From Mesonia phycicola (GTDB lineage: Bacteria; Bacteroidota; Bacteroidia; Flavobacteriales; Flavobacteriaceae), in the NCBI RefSeq assembly GCF_900141885.1, contig NZ_FQYY01000001.1, positions 310,001-374,000 on the forward strand: a DNA stretch of 64,000 nucleotides, read 5' to 3'. The notes under the pieces were generated by a model, which saw only the letters and a program-made list of their open reading frames with translations, was not told the DNA's origin and made no database searches. Of the stretch, positions 34,593 through 43,678 are shown in pieces. The position numbers and the translations under genes were made by a program. The stretch's first letter is position 1. Every line of letters starts with the position of its first letter.

Positions 34593-36176
34593 ATGAAGAA
34601 TTTTTTATTAGCATTAACAAGTGGTTTACTTTTAGCCGCAGGATGGCCTACTTATGGTTTTCCCTTATTACTGTTTTTTGCTTTTGTACCTTTACTTTTT
34701 GCTGAATTTAATTTAAGAAACAAAAACAGTAAAGTAGGCTCAAAAGTATTTCTTGTAGCTTACCTAACTTTCTTCATCTGGAATATTATTACCACCAATT
34801 GGTTATTTTACTCTACTCCTTTCGGAATGTGGTTTGCAGTACTAGCCAATAGTTTATTAATGTCATTGGTGTTTTTTATATATCATAAAATAGCTAAAAA
34901 AGTAAACTTTACTGCTGGCGCAACTTTTTTAATCTGTTTATGGATGTGTTTTGAAAAAATGCACCTCAACTGGGAGTTTTCTTGGCCTTGGCTTAATTTA
35001 GGTAACGGATTTTCAGAATATTTTAAATGGATACAATGGTATGAGTTTACCGGTACTTTTGGAGGTACACTTTGGGTTTGGCTTGTAAACATCAGTATAT
35101 TTAAAACAGTTTTGCTTTACACCCAACACAAAGACAAAGCTATTATTTACCGCGGTATTTTAAAAAACAGTTTATTCATTATAACCCCAATTATAGTTTC
35201 TTTTATTTTATTTTATTCTGAAGAAGAAAAAACTTCTACTACAATGGAAGTTGTAATTCTACAACCAAACATTAATCCGTACACCGAAAAATACAATACT
35301 AACGACCGAAAAATTGGACAATTATTAAACAAATTAACCGAAGATAAAATTACAGATTCTACCAAATTAGTAGTTGCACCAGAAACTGTTTTTGCAAATG
35401 GTACAAAAATTAATGATTTTAAAAACTCTACAGCATATCATTACGGGAAACAAATCAACATCAATCATCCACAAGCTAATTTTTTAGGTGGTATTTCTTT
35501 TGCTGAATTATTTTCAGATGAAAATAAAATTGGTCCACAGTCTAATTATTACAAAGAAGGGCTTTGGTATAATGATTACAATTCTGCTTTCTTGTTAAAT
35601 AATGAAAAAGAACAGATTTATCATAAATCTAAACTAGTAGTAGGGGTAGAAAACTTCCCTTATCAATCTACTTTAAAACCTATTTTAGGAGATGCTATGA
35701 TAGATTTAGGAGGTACGGTAGCTATGAAAACTACGCAAGAAGATCGAGCTGTTTTTCTGCTAAATTCTGGAGAAAAAGTAGCCCCTGTAATTTGTTATGA
35801 ATCTGTTTATGGAGAGTATGTTACTAACTATGTGAAAAATGGCGCTCAACTTTTAGCTATTATTACAAATGATGCTTGGTGGGGTAACACACAAGGGCAC
35901 CAACAACATTTAAGCTATGCTAGACTAAGAGCCATAGAAAACAGAAAAAACGTAGTAAGAAGTGCTAATACGGGTATTTCTGCGGTTATCAATTCTAAAG
36001 GTGAAATTTTAGATTCTTTAGCGTATGAAGAGCAAGGAAGTTTAAAAGCGAATGTTAACCTTAACAATATACAGACATTTTATGTAAGATTTGGAGATTA
36101 TTTACCTAGAATAGCACAATTTTTAGCTTTGTTTATTTTCTTATTTGCACTAACCAGAAGAAGAAATCAAGTATAA
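34593..36176 (+). CDS. lnt: Apolipoprotein N-acyltransferase
   Basis: 527 residues. Lnt adds the third acyl chain to the N-terminal cysteine of lipoproteins at the periplasmic face of the inner membrane. The first ~200 residues hold about six membrane helices; a carbon-nitrogen hydrolase domain follows with the catalytic triad visible: E264 in VVAPETVF, K347 in HKSKLVVGVENFP and C401 in PVICYESVYG. TNDAWWGNTQGHQQHL and ARLRAIENRKNVVRSANTG are further family signatures. A last helix near 510 anchors the C-terminus. It converges on the polysaccharide locus; a weak hairpin separates them. Confidence 0.94.
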   Translation: MKNFLLALTSGLLLAAGWPTYGFPLLLFFAFVPLLFAEFNLRNKNSKVGSKVFLVAYLTFFIWNIITTNWLFYSTPFGMWFAVLANSLLMSLVFFIYHKIAKKVNFTAGATFLICLWMCFEKMHLNWEFSWPWLNLGNGFSEYFKWIQWYEFTGTFGGTLWVWLVNISIFKTVLLYTQHKDKAIIYRGILKNSLFIITPIIVSFILFYSEEEKTSTTMEVVILQPNINPYTEKYNTNDRKIGQLLNKLTEDKITDSTKLVVAPETVFANGTKINDFKNSTAYHYGKQININHPQANFLGGISFAELFSDENKIGPQSNYYKEGLWYNDYNSAFLLNNEKEQIYHKSKLVVGVENFPYQSTLKPILGDAMIDLGGTVAMKTTQEDRAVFLLNSGEKVAPVICYESVYGEYVTNYVKNGAQLLAIITNDAWWGNTQGHQQHLSYARLRAIENRKNVVRSANTGISAVINSKGEILDSLAYEEQGSLKANVNLNNIQTFYVRFGDYLPRIAQFLALFIFLFALTRRRNQV

Positions 36177-36180
36177 TAAA

Positions 36181-36206
36181 AGATAGAAAAGCTATATTTT
36201 CTATGA
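36181..36206. terminator. Weak hairpin between lnt and the polysaccharide locus
   Basis: ATAGAAAA (36183-36190), loop GCTATA, TTTTCTAT (36197-36204). It is AT-rich without a long T tract, but is the only candidate between these convergent units. Confidence 0.4.
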
Positions 36207-36233
36207 TTTTGAGAAGAATTATGCCAGTATTAA

Positions 36234-37628
36234 TTACTGCCCTCTAAAAAAGATAACAGTACTTAAAGTCTTCAAAATAATTCTTAAGTCTAAGAAAAGC
36301 CCTCTCTTTTTAATGTAGTATAAATCATACTGAAGTTTATGCAAACTATCTTGCACTGTAGAACCGTAACTAATACTCACCTGCGCCCAACCAGTTAAAC
36401 CAGGTTTAATTACATGTCTAATTTCATAAAAAGGAATCTCTTTAGCTAGTTCTTTTACAAAAACAGGTCTTTCTGGCCTTGGCCCAATTAAACTCATATC
36501 TCCACTCAGCACATTGTAAAACTGCGGAATTTCATCTAGCCTAGTTTTTCTTAAAAATTTACCAAACTTTGTAATTCTAGCATCGTTTGCTTGCGCCCAT
36601 TGCGCTCCAGAGGCTTCAGCATTGGTAACCATTGTACGAAGTTTAACTATTTTAAAATGCTCTCCGTGCCTACCTACTCTTATTTGACTATAAAATAAAG
36701 GCCCTCGGTTACCTAATAAATTTCCTATAAAAACAAATGGAAGTAATAATGAGCCTAGTGTTAAACCAACTACAGAAAATACTAAATCGTAAATACGATG
36801 AAAAAATAAATATAGTTTATTGTGGTTACTTCTACTAAAAGGGAAATATTTGTAAAAATCTTCTTGTAATCTAGAAACTGGAATTTTACTGGTTAACTCT
36901 TCATAAACCTGATCATATTCTCTTATAGAAAAACCTACCTCTAAAAGATCTATTAAAACATCATATAAATGTTTTTCCATCCCTGTAGAGTAACCTGTAG
37001 AGACAACTATTTCACCAATATGCTCTTTCTTAATAAATTCTTTTAATTCTTCTACTCTTACTTTTTTTATAACACGCTCCCCTTCTGTTAATTGGTTAGG
37101 GTCTCTAGTATCGATATATCCTGCTACAATGTAATTAGGATCGGCTTTTTCTAACTCTGTTGCTATATTATTAATATTGAATGAATCTCCTACCACCACC
37201 ACTTTTTTGTAAAACCTAGGAGATGAAATAAATCTAATATAGGCAAACCTCCATAAGATTAACATTCCTAAAAATGTAAAGTAAAAAACAACAATCTGAA
37301 ATCTATTTGCTGGTAATAGCGGCGTATAAAAAGGAGTTAACAAATAGAACAAAACCGTAACAGAGCTTGCTAAAACTAGATTTTTAAAGACTTTTAAATA
37401 ACTATTCGTTTTTTGTAAATTATATAACTCAAAAATGGTACAAAAAATAGTAAGATACACTGCTAATACAATAATCCAAGCCCAGTGAGCTTGTGACACT
37501 TGAAAATAGTCAAAATCTAGAAACCTGCTTACTAACTGCAATCCTCCTAGTACAAAAACCACATCTAAAATTCTAAGCAAAATTTTACGCTCAGAAATTT
37601 CAAAATGTATTTTGGTTTTTTTCTTCAT
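36234..37628 (-). CDS. Polyprenyl-phosphate sugar-1-phosphate transferase (initiating enzyme)
   Basis: 464 residues, WbaP/WcaJ-like. It starts a glycan by moving a sugar phosphate from a nucleotide sugar to undecaprenyl phosphate at the inner membrane. Four N-terminal helices lie in residues ~15-135; a Rossmann-like soluble domain follows (VVVVGDSFNINNIATEL). The catalytic domain after ~270 has a membrane hairpin (VFSVVGLTLGSLLLPFVFIG), FYSQIRVGRHGEHFKIVKLRTM, KFLRKTRLDEIPQFYNVLSGDMSLIGPRPE and PGLTGWAQV. The sugar, often glucose or galactose, cannot be told. It is the last gene of the long leftward locus and the only initiating enzyme in the window. Confidence 0.93.
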   Translation of the reverse strand: MKKKTKIHFEISERKILLRILDVVFVLGGLQLVSRFLDFDYFQVSQAHWAWIIVLAVYLTIFCTIFELYNLQKTNSYLKVFKNLVLASSVTVLFYLLTPFYTPLLPANRFQIVVFYFTFLGMLILWRFAYIRFISSPRFYKKVVVVGDSFNINNIATELEKADPNYIVAGYIDTRDPNQLTEGERVIKKVRVEELKEFIKKEHIGEIVVSTGYSTGMEKHLYDVLIDLLEVGFSIREYDQVYEELTSKIPVSRLQEDFYKYFPFSRSNHNKLYLFFHRIYDLVFSVVGLTLGSLLLPFVFIGNLLGNRGPLFYSQIRVGRHGEHFKIVKLRTMVTNAEASGAQWAQANDARITKFGKFLRKTRLDEIPQFYNVLSGDMSLIGPRPERPVFVKELAKEIPFYEIRHVIKPGLTGWAQVSISYGSTVQDSLHKLQYDLYYIKKRGLFLDLRIILKTLSTVIFFRGQ

Positions 37629-37668
37629 TTAGTTATATTTTACAATCTGCGAAGATAACTTTTTTCTT

Positions 37669-38691
37669 TTATTGTAAGACGTTATCCCACTTCTCTTTTA
37701 CTACTTGCCAATCAAAATTTTCTACTTTTTTTCTAGCATTTTCTGTAATCATTTTAGTAAACTCTGGAGTCTCTATTATTTTATCTATTGCTTCTGTAAA
37801 AACATTTACATTTTCTTTTTCTACCAAAACCCCATCATATTGATTTTTTATTAAAAATGGTAAGCCTCCAACATTAGTAGAAACTACAGGTAAACCTAAT
37901 GCCATTGCTTCCATCACACTTACAGGTGTGTTGTCAAAATTAGTGGTATTTATAAATATGTTATATTCTTGAGAAAGGTTTATCCAATCTTCTTTTGTTA
38001 ATCTTCCTGTGTATGTAACAGGTAAGTTTTCTAAAGAAGATAGTTGCTTACACTTTTCCAAACTACCGTCTTTCTCTGGACCTACCATACATAACTCTGC
38101 AGACGGGTATTTATTTCTCAACTGCTTAAATATTTTAATAGCAAGTAAAGGATTATATAATTCACTAAATGATCTTACCCATAATAATTTGGGAGTTGTG
38201 TAATTTCTATGCTTAAACGGATAGTTTTCAATAGCTATAGTATTGGGTATAAAAGTTAATTTTTTATATCCTTGCTTTTCAAATGCAGAAATTAAATAAG
38301 TAGACGGAGCTACGTTGGTTTTTGCATTAGTAAACATTTCTTCACACCTTTTGGGAGATTTAATTAACCTATTAGGTAAATCACCTCCATGTAAAATACA
38401 GATATAAGGTAATTTTAAAAATCGTGCTATTTTAGTAGACAAGTAAGCATACCAAAAGTTTGCAGTACTGTAGGTATCTACCAATAAAACATCTACCTTT
38501 TTAGCTTTTAAAATTACCGTAAAAAGCATGTGCATTAAGCGTAATAACTTATTACTTACATCAGAAACAGATATAAGTTCGTAACCATGATGTTTAAGTT
38601 GCTCACCTAAGATTTCTACCCCTGTTAAATTGCTTCCCTTAGCCGAGAGTTTGTTGCCTAGGTAAAGTATTTTTTTTCTTTTTTTTATCAT
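37669..38691 (-). CDS. Glycosyltransferase family 4
   Basis: 340 residues, GT-B fold. The N-terminal half has LYLGNKLSAKGSNLTGVEILGEQL with a glycine-rich acceptor loop and CILHGGDLP; the C-terminal half has LWVRSFSELYNPLLAI, MVGPEKDGS, and the nucleotide-sugar motif DNTPVSVMEAMALGLPVVSTNVGG with the two glutamates of the family replaced in part (position one is Asn-Thr-Pro rather than Glu-Gly). It would add one sugar to the lipid-linked repeat unit in the cytoplasm. It overlaps the O-antigen-ligase-like gene upstream by 53 nt, an unusually deep overlap. Donor and acceptor are unknown. Confidence 0.88.
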   Translation of the reverse strand: MIKKRKKILYLGNKLSAKGSNLTGVEILGEQLKHHGYELISVSDVSNKLLRLMHMLFTVILKAKKVDVLLVDTYSTANFWYAYLSTKIARFLKLPYICILHGGDLPNRLIKSPKRCEEMFTNAKTNVAPSTYLISAFEKQGYKKLTFIPNTIAIENYPFKHRNYTTPKLLWVRSFSELYNPLLAIKIFKQLRNKYPSAELCMVGPEKDGSLEKCKQLSSLENLPVTYTGRLTKEDWINLSQEYNIFINTTNFDNTPVSVMEAMALGLPVVSTNVGGLPFLIKNQYDGVLVEKENVNVFTEAIDKIIETPEFTKMITENARKKVENFDWQVVKEKWDNVLQ

Positions 38692-39988
38692 GCTTGTAAA
38701 CTAAACTTAGTAAAGATAAACCGTAGATAAATCCAGGAGCTGCAATACGCATAGAAGAGTGAAATACCGTTAAAAACCAAAATATCATAAAAGAATAAAA
38801 ATAAACATTTTTACGTCCTTGCAATTTGGTTATTAACGGGGAAAATAGCAGAATACATAAAGCTACAATACCAAAAAAGCCGTGTTCTGATATCATTCTA
38901 CTAATTTCATTATGGGTAGGTAATGCGGTTCCTAATAACTCTAGATGATAGCTTTTTACTTTCCCTACTCCTACACCTAATATTGGACTATCCATAAAGG
39001 CCTCGTATTCTGTCAAAAACAAATCTAATCTTCCCGTAGTAATATCTTCTTTCTCTCTACCAATAGAATCTTTATTTTCATAACGGTTCCCCAGCATCCC
39101 TCCTGTTTGCACTAAAGTAAAAAACCATATCCCAAAGGTAATCCCCAAAGTACCTAATAGCTTCAAGGTTACTTTAGATTTAGTTTTTAAACCTGCCACC
39201 ATATAAACAATAAAGGTAAAAGCAGCTGCCATAATTATAGCTACAAAAACTCCACCCCTAGAAAAGGTAAGTAAAGCTCGGTATGCCATAGCTACTAGAA
39301 AGAACATCATTACAAAATGTACCCACTTATTTTTATAAGGAATTAAAAATCTAGTATACAGCAAAAACACCCCTAAACCCAAAGCAGTAGATACTTGATT
39401 AGGTCCATACCCTCCAGACAAAGCTGGATTAGAGGCTGCTGATGTGGCTATTTCATCAATACTTTGTCCTGGTGTATATAAAAATATATATACCGTCATT
39501 GCTATTAATGGGTAAATTATTGCATTAAGTACTTCTAACAAATCTTGAAATTTTATTTTTCTTTCAAAACAGTAAATAGCAGAAATTGCTAATGATAAAG
39601 GACCACTTAAATTAAACATCATAGTGGTTCTAAAATTTTCTTCGTAGCCCAAGGTATTCATTGCTACAAACACACCTGGGATTAATAGAAATATATAAAC
39701 TACATAAGGATATGCATTTTTTTTAAAAGCTTGATACATCATCCCAATAATTGGAAAAAACATGACCACATACTTCCCTGTTTCATAAAAAACAAGTGCC
39801 TTCGTCATTCTAAAAAAAACTTCTGCTCCTGCAAAATAGGCCGCAGCAAACAACACCTCTTTTGTTTTATTTTTACTTTTTACAATGGTATATAAAAAGT
39901 ATATAAAAACTATAGGCACATAAAATTTTACTACAGGTCTATAAAAATTTGCAGCAAAGCCTAAGCCTATATGAAATAGGATCACCAA
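38639..39988 (-). CDS. O-antigen ligase / polymerase-like membrane protein
   Basis: About 449 residues with ten or more membrane helices. The long periplasmic loop carries TGRLDLFLTEYEAFMDSPILGVGVGKV and ALPTHNEISRMISEHGFFGI, the Wzy_C (O-antigen ligase) signature with its conserved histidine. It acts at the periplasmic face, either joining glycan repeats (Wzy) or ligating them to a carrier (WaaL). There is no ATG: the first usable start is TTG at 39988, yet the frame is open up to the stop of the previous gene and reads KPKKKKNTNQLLVILFHIG, which looks like a genuine basic start; ATT at 40024 is an alternative. The end overlaps the next glycosyltransferase by 53 nt. Confidence 0.85.
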   Translation of the reverse strand: MVILFHIGLGFAANFYRPVVKFYVPIVFIYFLYTIVKSKNKTKEVLFAAAYFAGAEVFFRMTKALVFYETGKYVVMFFPIIGMMYQAFKKNAYPYVVYIFLLIPGVFVAMNTLGYEENFRTTMMFNLSGPLSLAISAIYCFERKIKFQDLLEVLNAIIYPLIAMTVYIFLYTPGQSIDEIATSAASNPALSGGYGPNQVSTALGLGVFLLYTRFLIPYKNKWVHFVMMFFLVAMAYRALLTFSRGGVFVAIIMAAAFTFIVYMVAGLKTKSKVTLKLLGTLGITFGIWFFTLVQTGGMLGNRYENKDSIGREKEDITTGRLDLFLTEYEAFMDSPILGVGVGKVKSYHLELLGTALPTHNEISRMISEHGFFGIVALCILLFSPLITKLQGRKNVYFYSFMIFWFLTVFHSSMRIAAPGFIYGLSLLSLVYKHDKKKKKNTLPRQQTLG

Positions 39989-40030
39989 TAATTGGTTGGT
40001 ATTTTTCTTCTTCTTTGGTTTAATTATATA

Positions 40031-41155
40031 TTAATTTAGTGCTAGAATTTCTGTACAAATTCTATGGTTATAATTTTCAAACGTAAAACTTTCTGAAACT
40101 TGGTAAGCTTTTATGGCTTTTTCTTTTAAAATTTCATGATTTATCTCCTCTAGTTCTTTCAGTATACTTATTAATTTTACGGAAGTAGTAGGGTTTACTA
40201 TAAAACCATTCTCGGTATTAATGTACTGACCTATACTAGAAACATTAGACACTATGGGTATACAACCATAATTCATAGCCTCTGCAATTACTTTTGGGAA
40301 ACCTTCTGAAGCAGTACTAGGCAATAGTAAAAAAGAAGCTTTTTTATAAATATTAAAAACCTCTGTTCTACTTAAAAACCCGTGGAATGTTGCTGGTATT
40401 TTGTGTTGATTAACTTGCTCTTTATATGCTTCTATTTTTTCACCGTTACCAATAAAATGAATATGATTCACAAACTTATGATTATCTACTGTAGAGAATG
40501 CATCTATAATTCGCTGCACTCCTTTCTCATCTTCTAGACGACCTACAAAACAAAATGTATATTTAGGCTGATAATTTTTAGAATCAATTATTTGTATCCC
40601 TTCTTTTCTTTCTTCTAATGTTAAACAAGGGTTTTCAAAAGTTAAACAATGTGCAGGTTGGTTAGGCCATTTACCGTTAATGGTTACTTTTCTATGCTGA
40701 TTGATTAAAAACTTTCTTTGCAATTTATATCCCAATGGCGGATTTTCTTGACTCCAATTTCCTGCATATTTAAACCATCCCGTTTTAGTTACTCTTTGAG
40801 TTAAATACGGAATTAAATACACCCCAATACCTACTGGTGCTCTAAACTGAAAAGCATCTACTTTATTTAAAACCTCTTTGATTATTTTTAGAGTTTTAGG
40901 CAGGTTAGTTACTACCGTTAACTTCTCTTTTATGGTTTTACCTCCAGATGGCGGCAAAGCTATAAATTCTATTTTTTCTGAATTGTAAGAAATAGAGCTT
41001 GGTGGGGCTTCTTCATCATGAAAAAAAGCTACGTGATAAATTTTATCAAACCTACTTACTAAATGATTAATTTCTGTAATGGTAGGTCCCCAGCCTACTA
41101 TTTCTCCATCTTTCGTTTTATAATGCTCTGTATGGGATATGATAGCTAATTTCAT
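40031..41155 (-). CDS. Glycosyltransferase family 4
   Basis: 374 residues, GT-B fold. It begins KLAIISHTEHYKTKDGEIVGWGPTI with an unusual opening for the family, has the middle FRAPVGIGVYLIPYL and WFKYAGNWSQENPPLGYKLQR, then the nucleotide-binding half: YTFCFVGRLEDEKGVQRIIDAF, HFIGNGEKIEAY and SEGFPKVIAEAMNYGCIPIVSN with the EX7E glutamates. A retaining sugar transferase in the cytoplasm. It overlaps the start of its upstream neighbour by 4 nt, so the two are translationally coupled. The specific sugar cannot be deduced. Confidence 0.9.
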   Translation of the reverse strand: MKLAIISHTEHYKTKDGEIVGWGPTITEINHLVSRFDKIYHVAFFHDEEAPPSSISYNSEKIEFIALPPSGGKTIKEKLTVVTNLPKTLKIIKEVLNKVDAFQFRAPVGIGVYLIPYLTQRVTKTGWFKYAGNWSQENPPLGYKLQRKFLINQHRKVTINGKWPNQPAHCLTFENPCLTLEERKEGIQIIDSKNYQPKYTFCFVGRLEDEKGVQRIIDAFSTVDNHKFVNHIHFIGNGEKIEAYKEQVNQHKIPATFHGFLSRTEVFNIYKKASFLLLPSTASEGFPKVIAEAMNYGCIPIVSNVSSIGQYINTENGFIVNPTTSVKLISILKELEEINHEILKEKAIKAYQVSESFTFENYNHRICTEILALN

Positions 41156-42249
41156 TGAACTACTTTTAGGTATTCTTTAATAATTTTGTCCCAAGTAAAA
41201 TTACGGGTCCAATCTATGGCTTGTAAGCTATAAGAAGTATAATCACCTATTATTTCATGAATTGCTTCTAGTATTTGGTCTTCTTTTTGAGCTTCTACTA
41301 AAATCCCCGATTGGTGGTTTTTAATAGCATCTTCAATTCCGCAGCCTTTAGCTCCAATTCCTGGAAGACCGAGTGCATTTCCTTCTAAAATTGCAATTCC
41401 GAAGCCTTCTACATCTCCTTCTGCAGTATGCTCACTTAACATCATAAATATACTAGCTTGTTCTAACAAAGCCATTTTTTTTTCTTCAGAAACTCTACCG
41501 TGAAAAACTAAACAATCTTCTACCTCTAAACTCTTTGCTAGAGATACTAATTTATCTTTTGTGGTTGGTATGCCCACCATATGATAGGTAACGCTCGGAA
41601 ATTTCTGTTTTATAAGTGGTAGTGCTTTTATAATATTGTGTTGGCCTTTTCTTGGAGTTACATTTCCTACGGTAATTAAATTTAGCGGAGGAATGTTTAA
41701 CTGTTTAGGTGTTTGTGCATATTTAGAAATTTCAAATCCGTTAGGAATAACTGTTATATTTTGAAGTTGTAGCCCGTTAACCAAACTTTTAGTATAATTA
41801 GAAACTGCTATTAACTCATCAAATCTTTTTAAACAGAAATCTGTATATTTTTTTTGATATTTTGAAGGCAATAATACTTCACTACCGTGCAAAACTGCCA
41901 CAAATTTTCTAGTAAAAAGTAGGCTTAACAAACCACCTACCCAAATAGAAAATTTACCCGAAAGTAAAATTACTTCGTTTTTTCTTGTAAGCTGCACAGC
42001 TTTCAAAATTCGATTGAGATAACTAAAAGCCAACACCTTACGCCTTTTTATTCTAAATATTTTAAATTCTTGCTGAGCATCAAATTTAACTTCTTCTTCA
42101 CCTTCACCAGAACGTTGATCTGAAATTACTTGCACATCCATCTTATTCTGCTGAAAAGACTTGGCCAAATGCCACGCATGATTACCTATACCTCCTGGTT
42201 GTGGTGGAAATTCTGAGGTGATTAATAAAATTTTCTCCGTAGATTTCAA
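41152..42249 (-). CDS. Glycosyltransferase family 4
   Basis: 365 residues, GT-B fold of the WcaC/PimB-like type. The N-terminus LLITSEFPPQPGGIGNHAWHLA is the classical GT4 acceptor loop; VAVLHGSEVLLPSKY follows. The C-terminal half has LITVGNVTPRKGQHNIIKAL, YHMVGIPTTKDKL, HGRVSEEKKMALLEQA and VEGFGIAILEGNALGLPGIGAKG with both EX7E glutamates. It lies 4 nt over the next gene; 100 bp without a gene separate it from the upstream GT2, a place where an internal promoter might be. Confidence 0.91.
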   Translation of the reverse strand: MKSTEKILLITSEFPPQPGGIGNHAWHLAKSFQQNKMDVQVISDQRSGEGEEEVKFDAQQEFKIFRIKRRKVLAFSYLNRILKAVQLTRKNEVILLSGKFSIWVGGLLSLLFTRKFVAVLHGSEVLLPSKYQKKYTDFCLKRFDELIAVSNYTKSLVNGLQLQNITVIPNGFEISKYAQTPKQLNIPPLNLITVGNVTPRKGQHNIIKALPLIKQKFPSVTYHMVGIPTTKDKLVSLAKSLEVEDCLVFHGRVSEEKKMALLEQASIFMMLSEHTAEGDVEGFGIAILEGNALGLPGIGAKGCGIEDAIKNHQSGILVEAQKEDQILEAIHEIIGDYTSYSLQAIDWTRNFTWDKIIKEYLKVVQ

Positions 42250-42349
42250 TGGAATATTACCGTGTTTTTTTCGATTTCAAATTAACGCATTTTCTAAGGA
42301 ATATATTCATAAATTCTAATTAACTCCTTACACAACCTCTCTGTTTTAA

Positions 42350-43678
42350 CTATAATTTTTCAATCTTCTCCCCTTCTTTTAATTTATCTCCTGCTAACTT
42401 CCATGATTTCATTACCTGAAATAAAATTAACGGAAACAAAAACACAGATAAAACCACTCCTACTAAGAGTAACGGCTTGTTCTTTTTAAATTGATAAGGA
42501 ATAATGGAAGGTGGCACTGTTTTTAGTAAAGCTAATTTAGCTTGGTGATTGCCATGATATTTTCTAAATAAATATAACACACTAGGAATAGGTCTTGGAG
42601 AAAACCATTTTTTAGTTCTAAATGCATCCCAACTTCCCATTTCTCTTAAACCACCAGAACCGACTTTTAAATGTAAACGTTTTGCGTGTGGATTAGAAAT
42701 ATTTAAAAAACCGTGTAAATATGCTCTTAAACCATATTCACCATCTCCCATACGTTGCTTTTCAAACTGTCTATCAAAAAGCCCTATTTGATGAAACACA
42801 CTTTTTTTTAATAACACATTACCAGTATCTAATTGACTAGAGATATGCCAATAAGAATAATGATTAGGTACATCTGCTCCCACAGTAGAAATGGATACAC
42901 CAGAAGAAATATCTGCCTTAAAAAAATCTAATGTTTTTATATGTTCTGTTATCCAATTACTATCTACTCTACTATCATCGTCATACAACAAAATATAATC
43001 TCCCTTAGACATTTTAATTGCACTATTTCTAGCTAACCACAATGCTTTTTCTTCTTGATGTATGGCTGTTAAATCTAGTTTCCAACCTTGATAGAACTCA
43101 GACTGATAAGGCTCTGACTGATCTACCACAATGACTTCAAAATTTTTATAATCTTGATTTTCTAAATCGATTAACACATCTTTAAGATAAGCATATCTGT
43201 TTAAAGTCGGTATAATTATAGTTATTTGAGGTCTTTGATTGATTAATTCTGAATCGAAATCATTGTAATCTTCATATTTAATGGGACTTAAATAATAATT
43301 ACTTCTTTGAGCTCTTCTTCCTTTTAAATAACAAGAGATCTCTCTATAAGGATTTTTAAAGCTAAGCAATCTAATACATAATACATAGAAACACCAAATT
43401 GGATGAAAGTATTTATGTATAAAGCGGTATTCATCCTCAATTGGTAGTTTCTCAAAATGAGAGTAAGTATCATTTTGAGAGATAAACCCCTTTTGAAGAG
43501 CTTGCCATGATAAATCATATTCTGAAGCCTTATCAGAAGAAAAAGAATTATCTTTTTCTAGACTTTCTATCACTGTCAAAGGAATTTTATTAATCTTTGA
43601 AAATGCAGAAGAACCATCGTAACGAAACAACCCAAAATAATAGGCAGGCTGGAGGTATTTTAAAAATAAAAAGATCAT
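42350..43678 (-). CDS. Glycosyltransferase family 2 with N-terminal extension
   Basis: 442 residues. Residues ~1-148 form a region I do not recognise (KYLQPAYYFGLFRYDGSSAF, FHPIWCFYVLCIRLL). The GT-A domain begins at ~150: ITIIIPTLNRYAYLKDVL, FEVIVVDQSEPY, WLARNSAIKMSKGDYILLYDDDSRVDSNW with a DDD metal site, then a late GDGEYGLRAYLHGF. One or two membrane helices close the protein (LLVGVVLSVFLFPLILFQVM), so it is inner-membrane bound. The four-nucleotide overlap with the upstream GT4 gene shows cotranscription. Confidence 0.88.
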   Translation of the reverse strand: MIFLFLKYLQPAYYFGLFRYDGSSAFSKINKIPLTVIESLEKDNSFSSDKASEYDLSWQALQKGFISQNDTYSHFEKLPIEDEYRFIHKYFHPIWCFYVLCIRLLSFKNPYREISCYLKGRRAQRSNYYLSPIKYEDYNDFDSELINQRPQITIIIPTLNRYAYLKDVLIDLENQDYKNFEVIVVDQSEPYQSEFYQGWKLDLTAIHQEEKALWLARNSAIKMSKGDYILLYDDDSRVDSNWITEHIKTLDFFKADISSGVSISTVGADVPNHYSYWHISSQLDTGNVLLKKSVFHQIGLFDRQFEKQRMGDGEYGLRAYLHGFLNISNPHAKRLHLKVGSGGLREMGSWDAFRTKKWFSPRPIPSVLYLFRKYHGNHQAKLALLKTVPPSIIPYQFKKNKPLLLVGVVLSVFLFPLILFQVMKSWKLAGDKLKEGEKIEKL

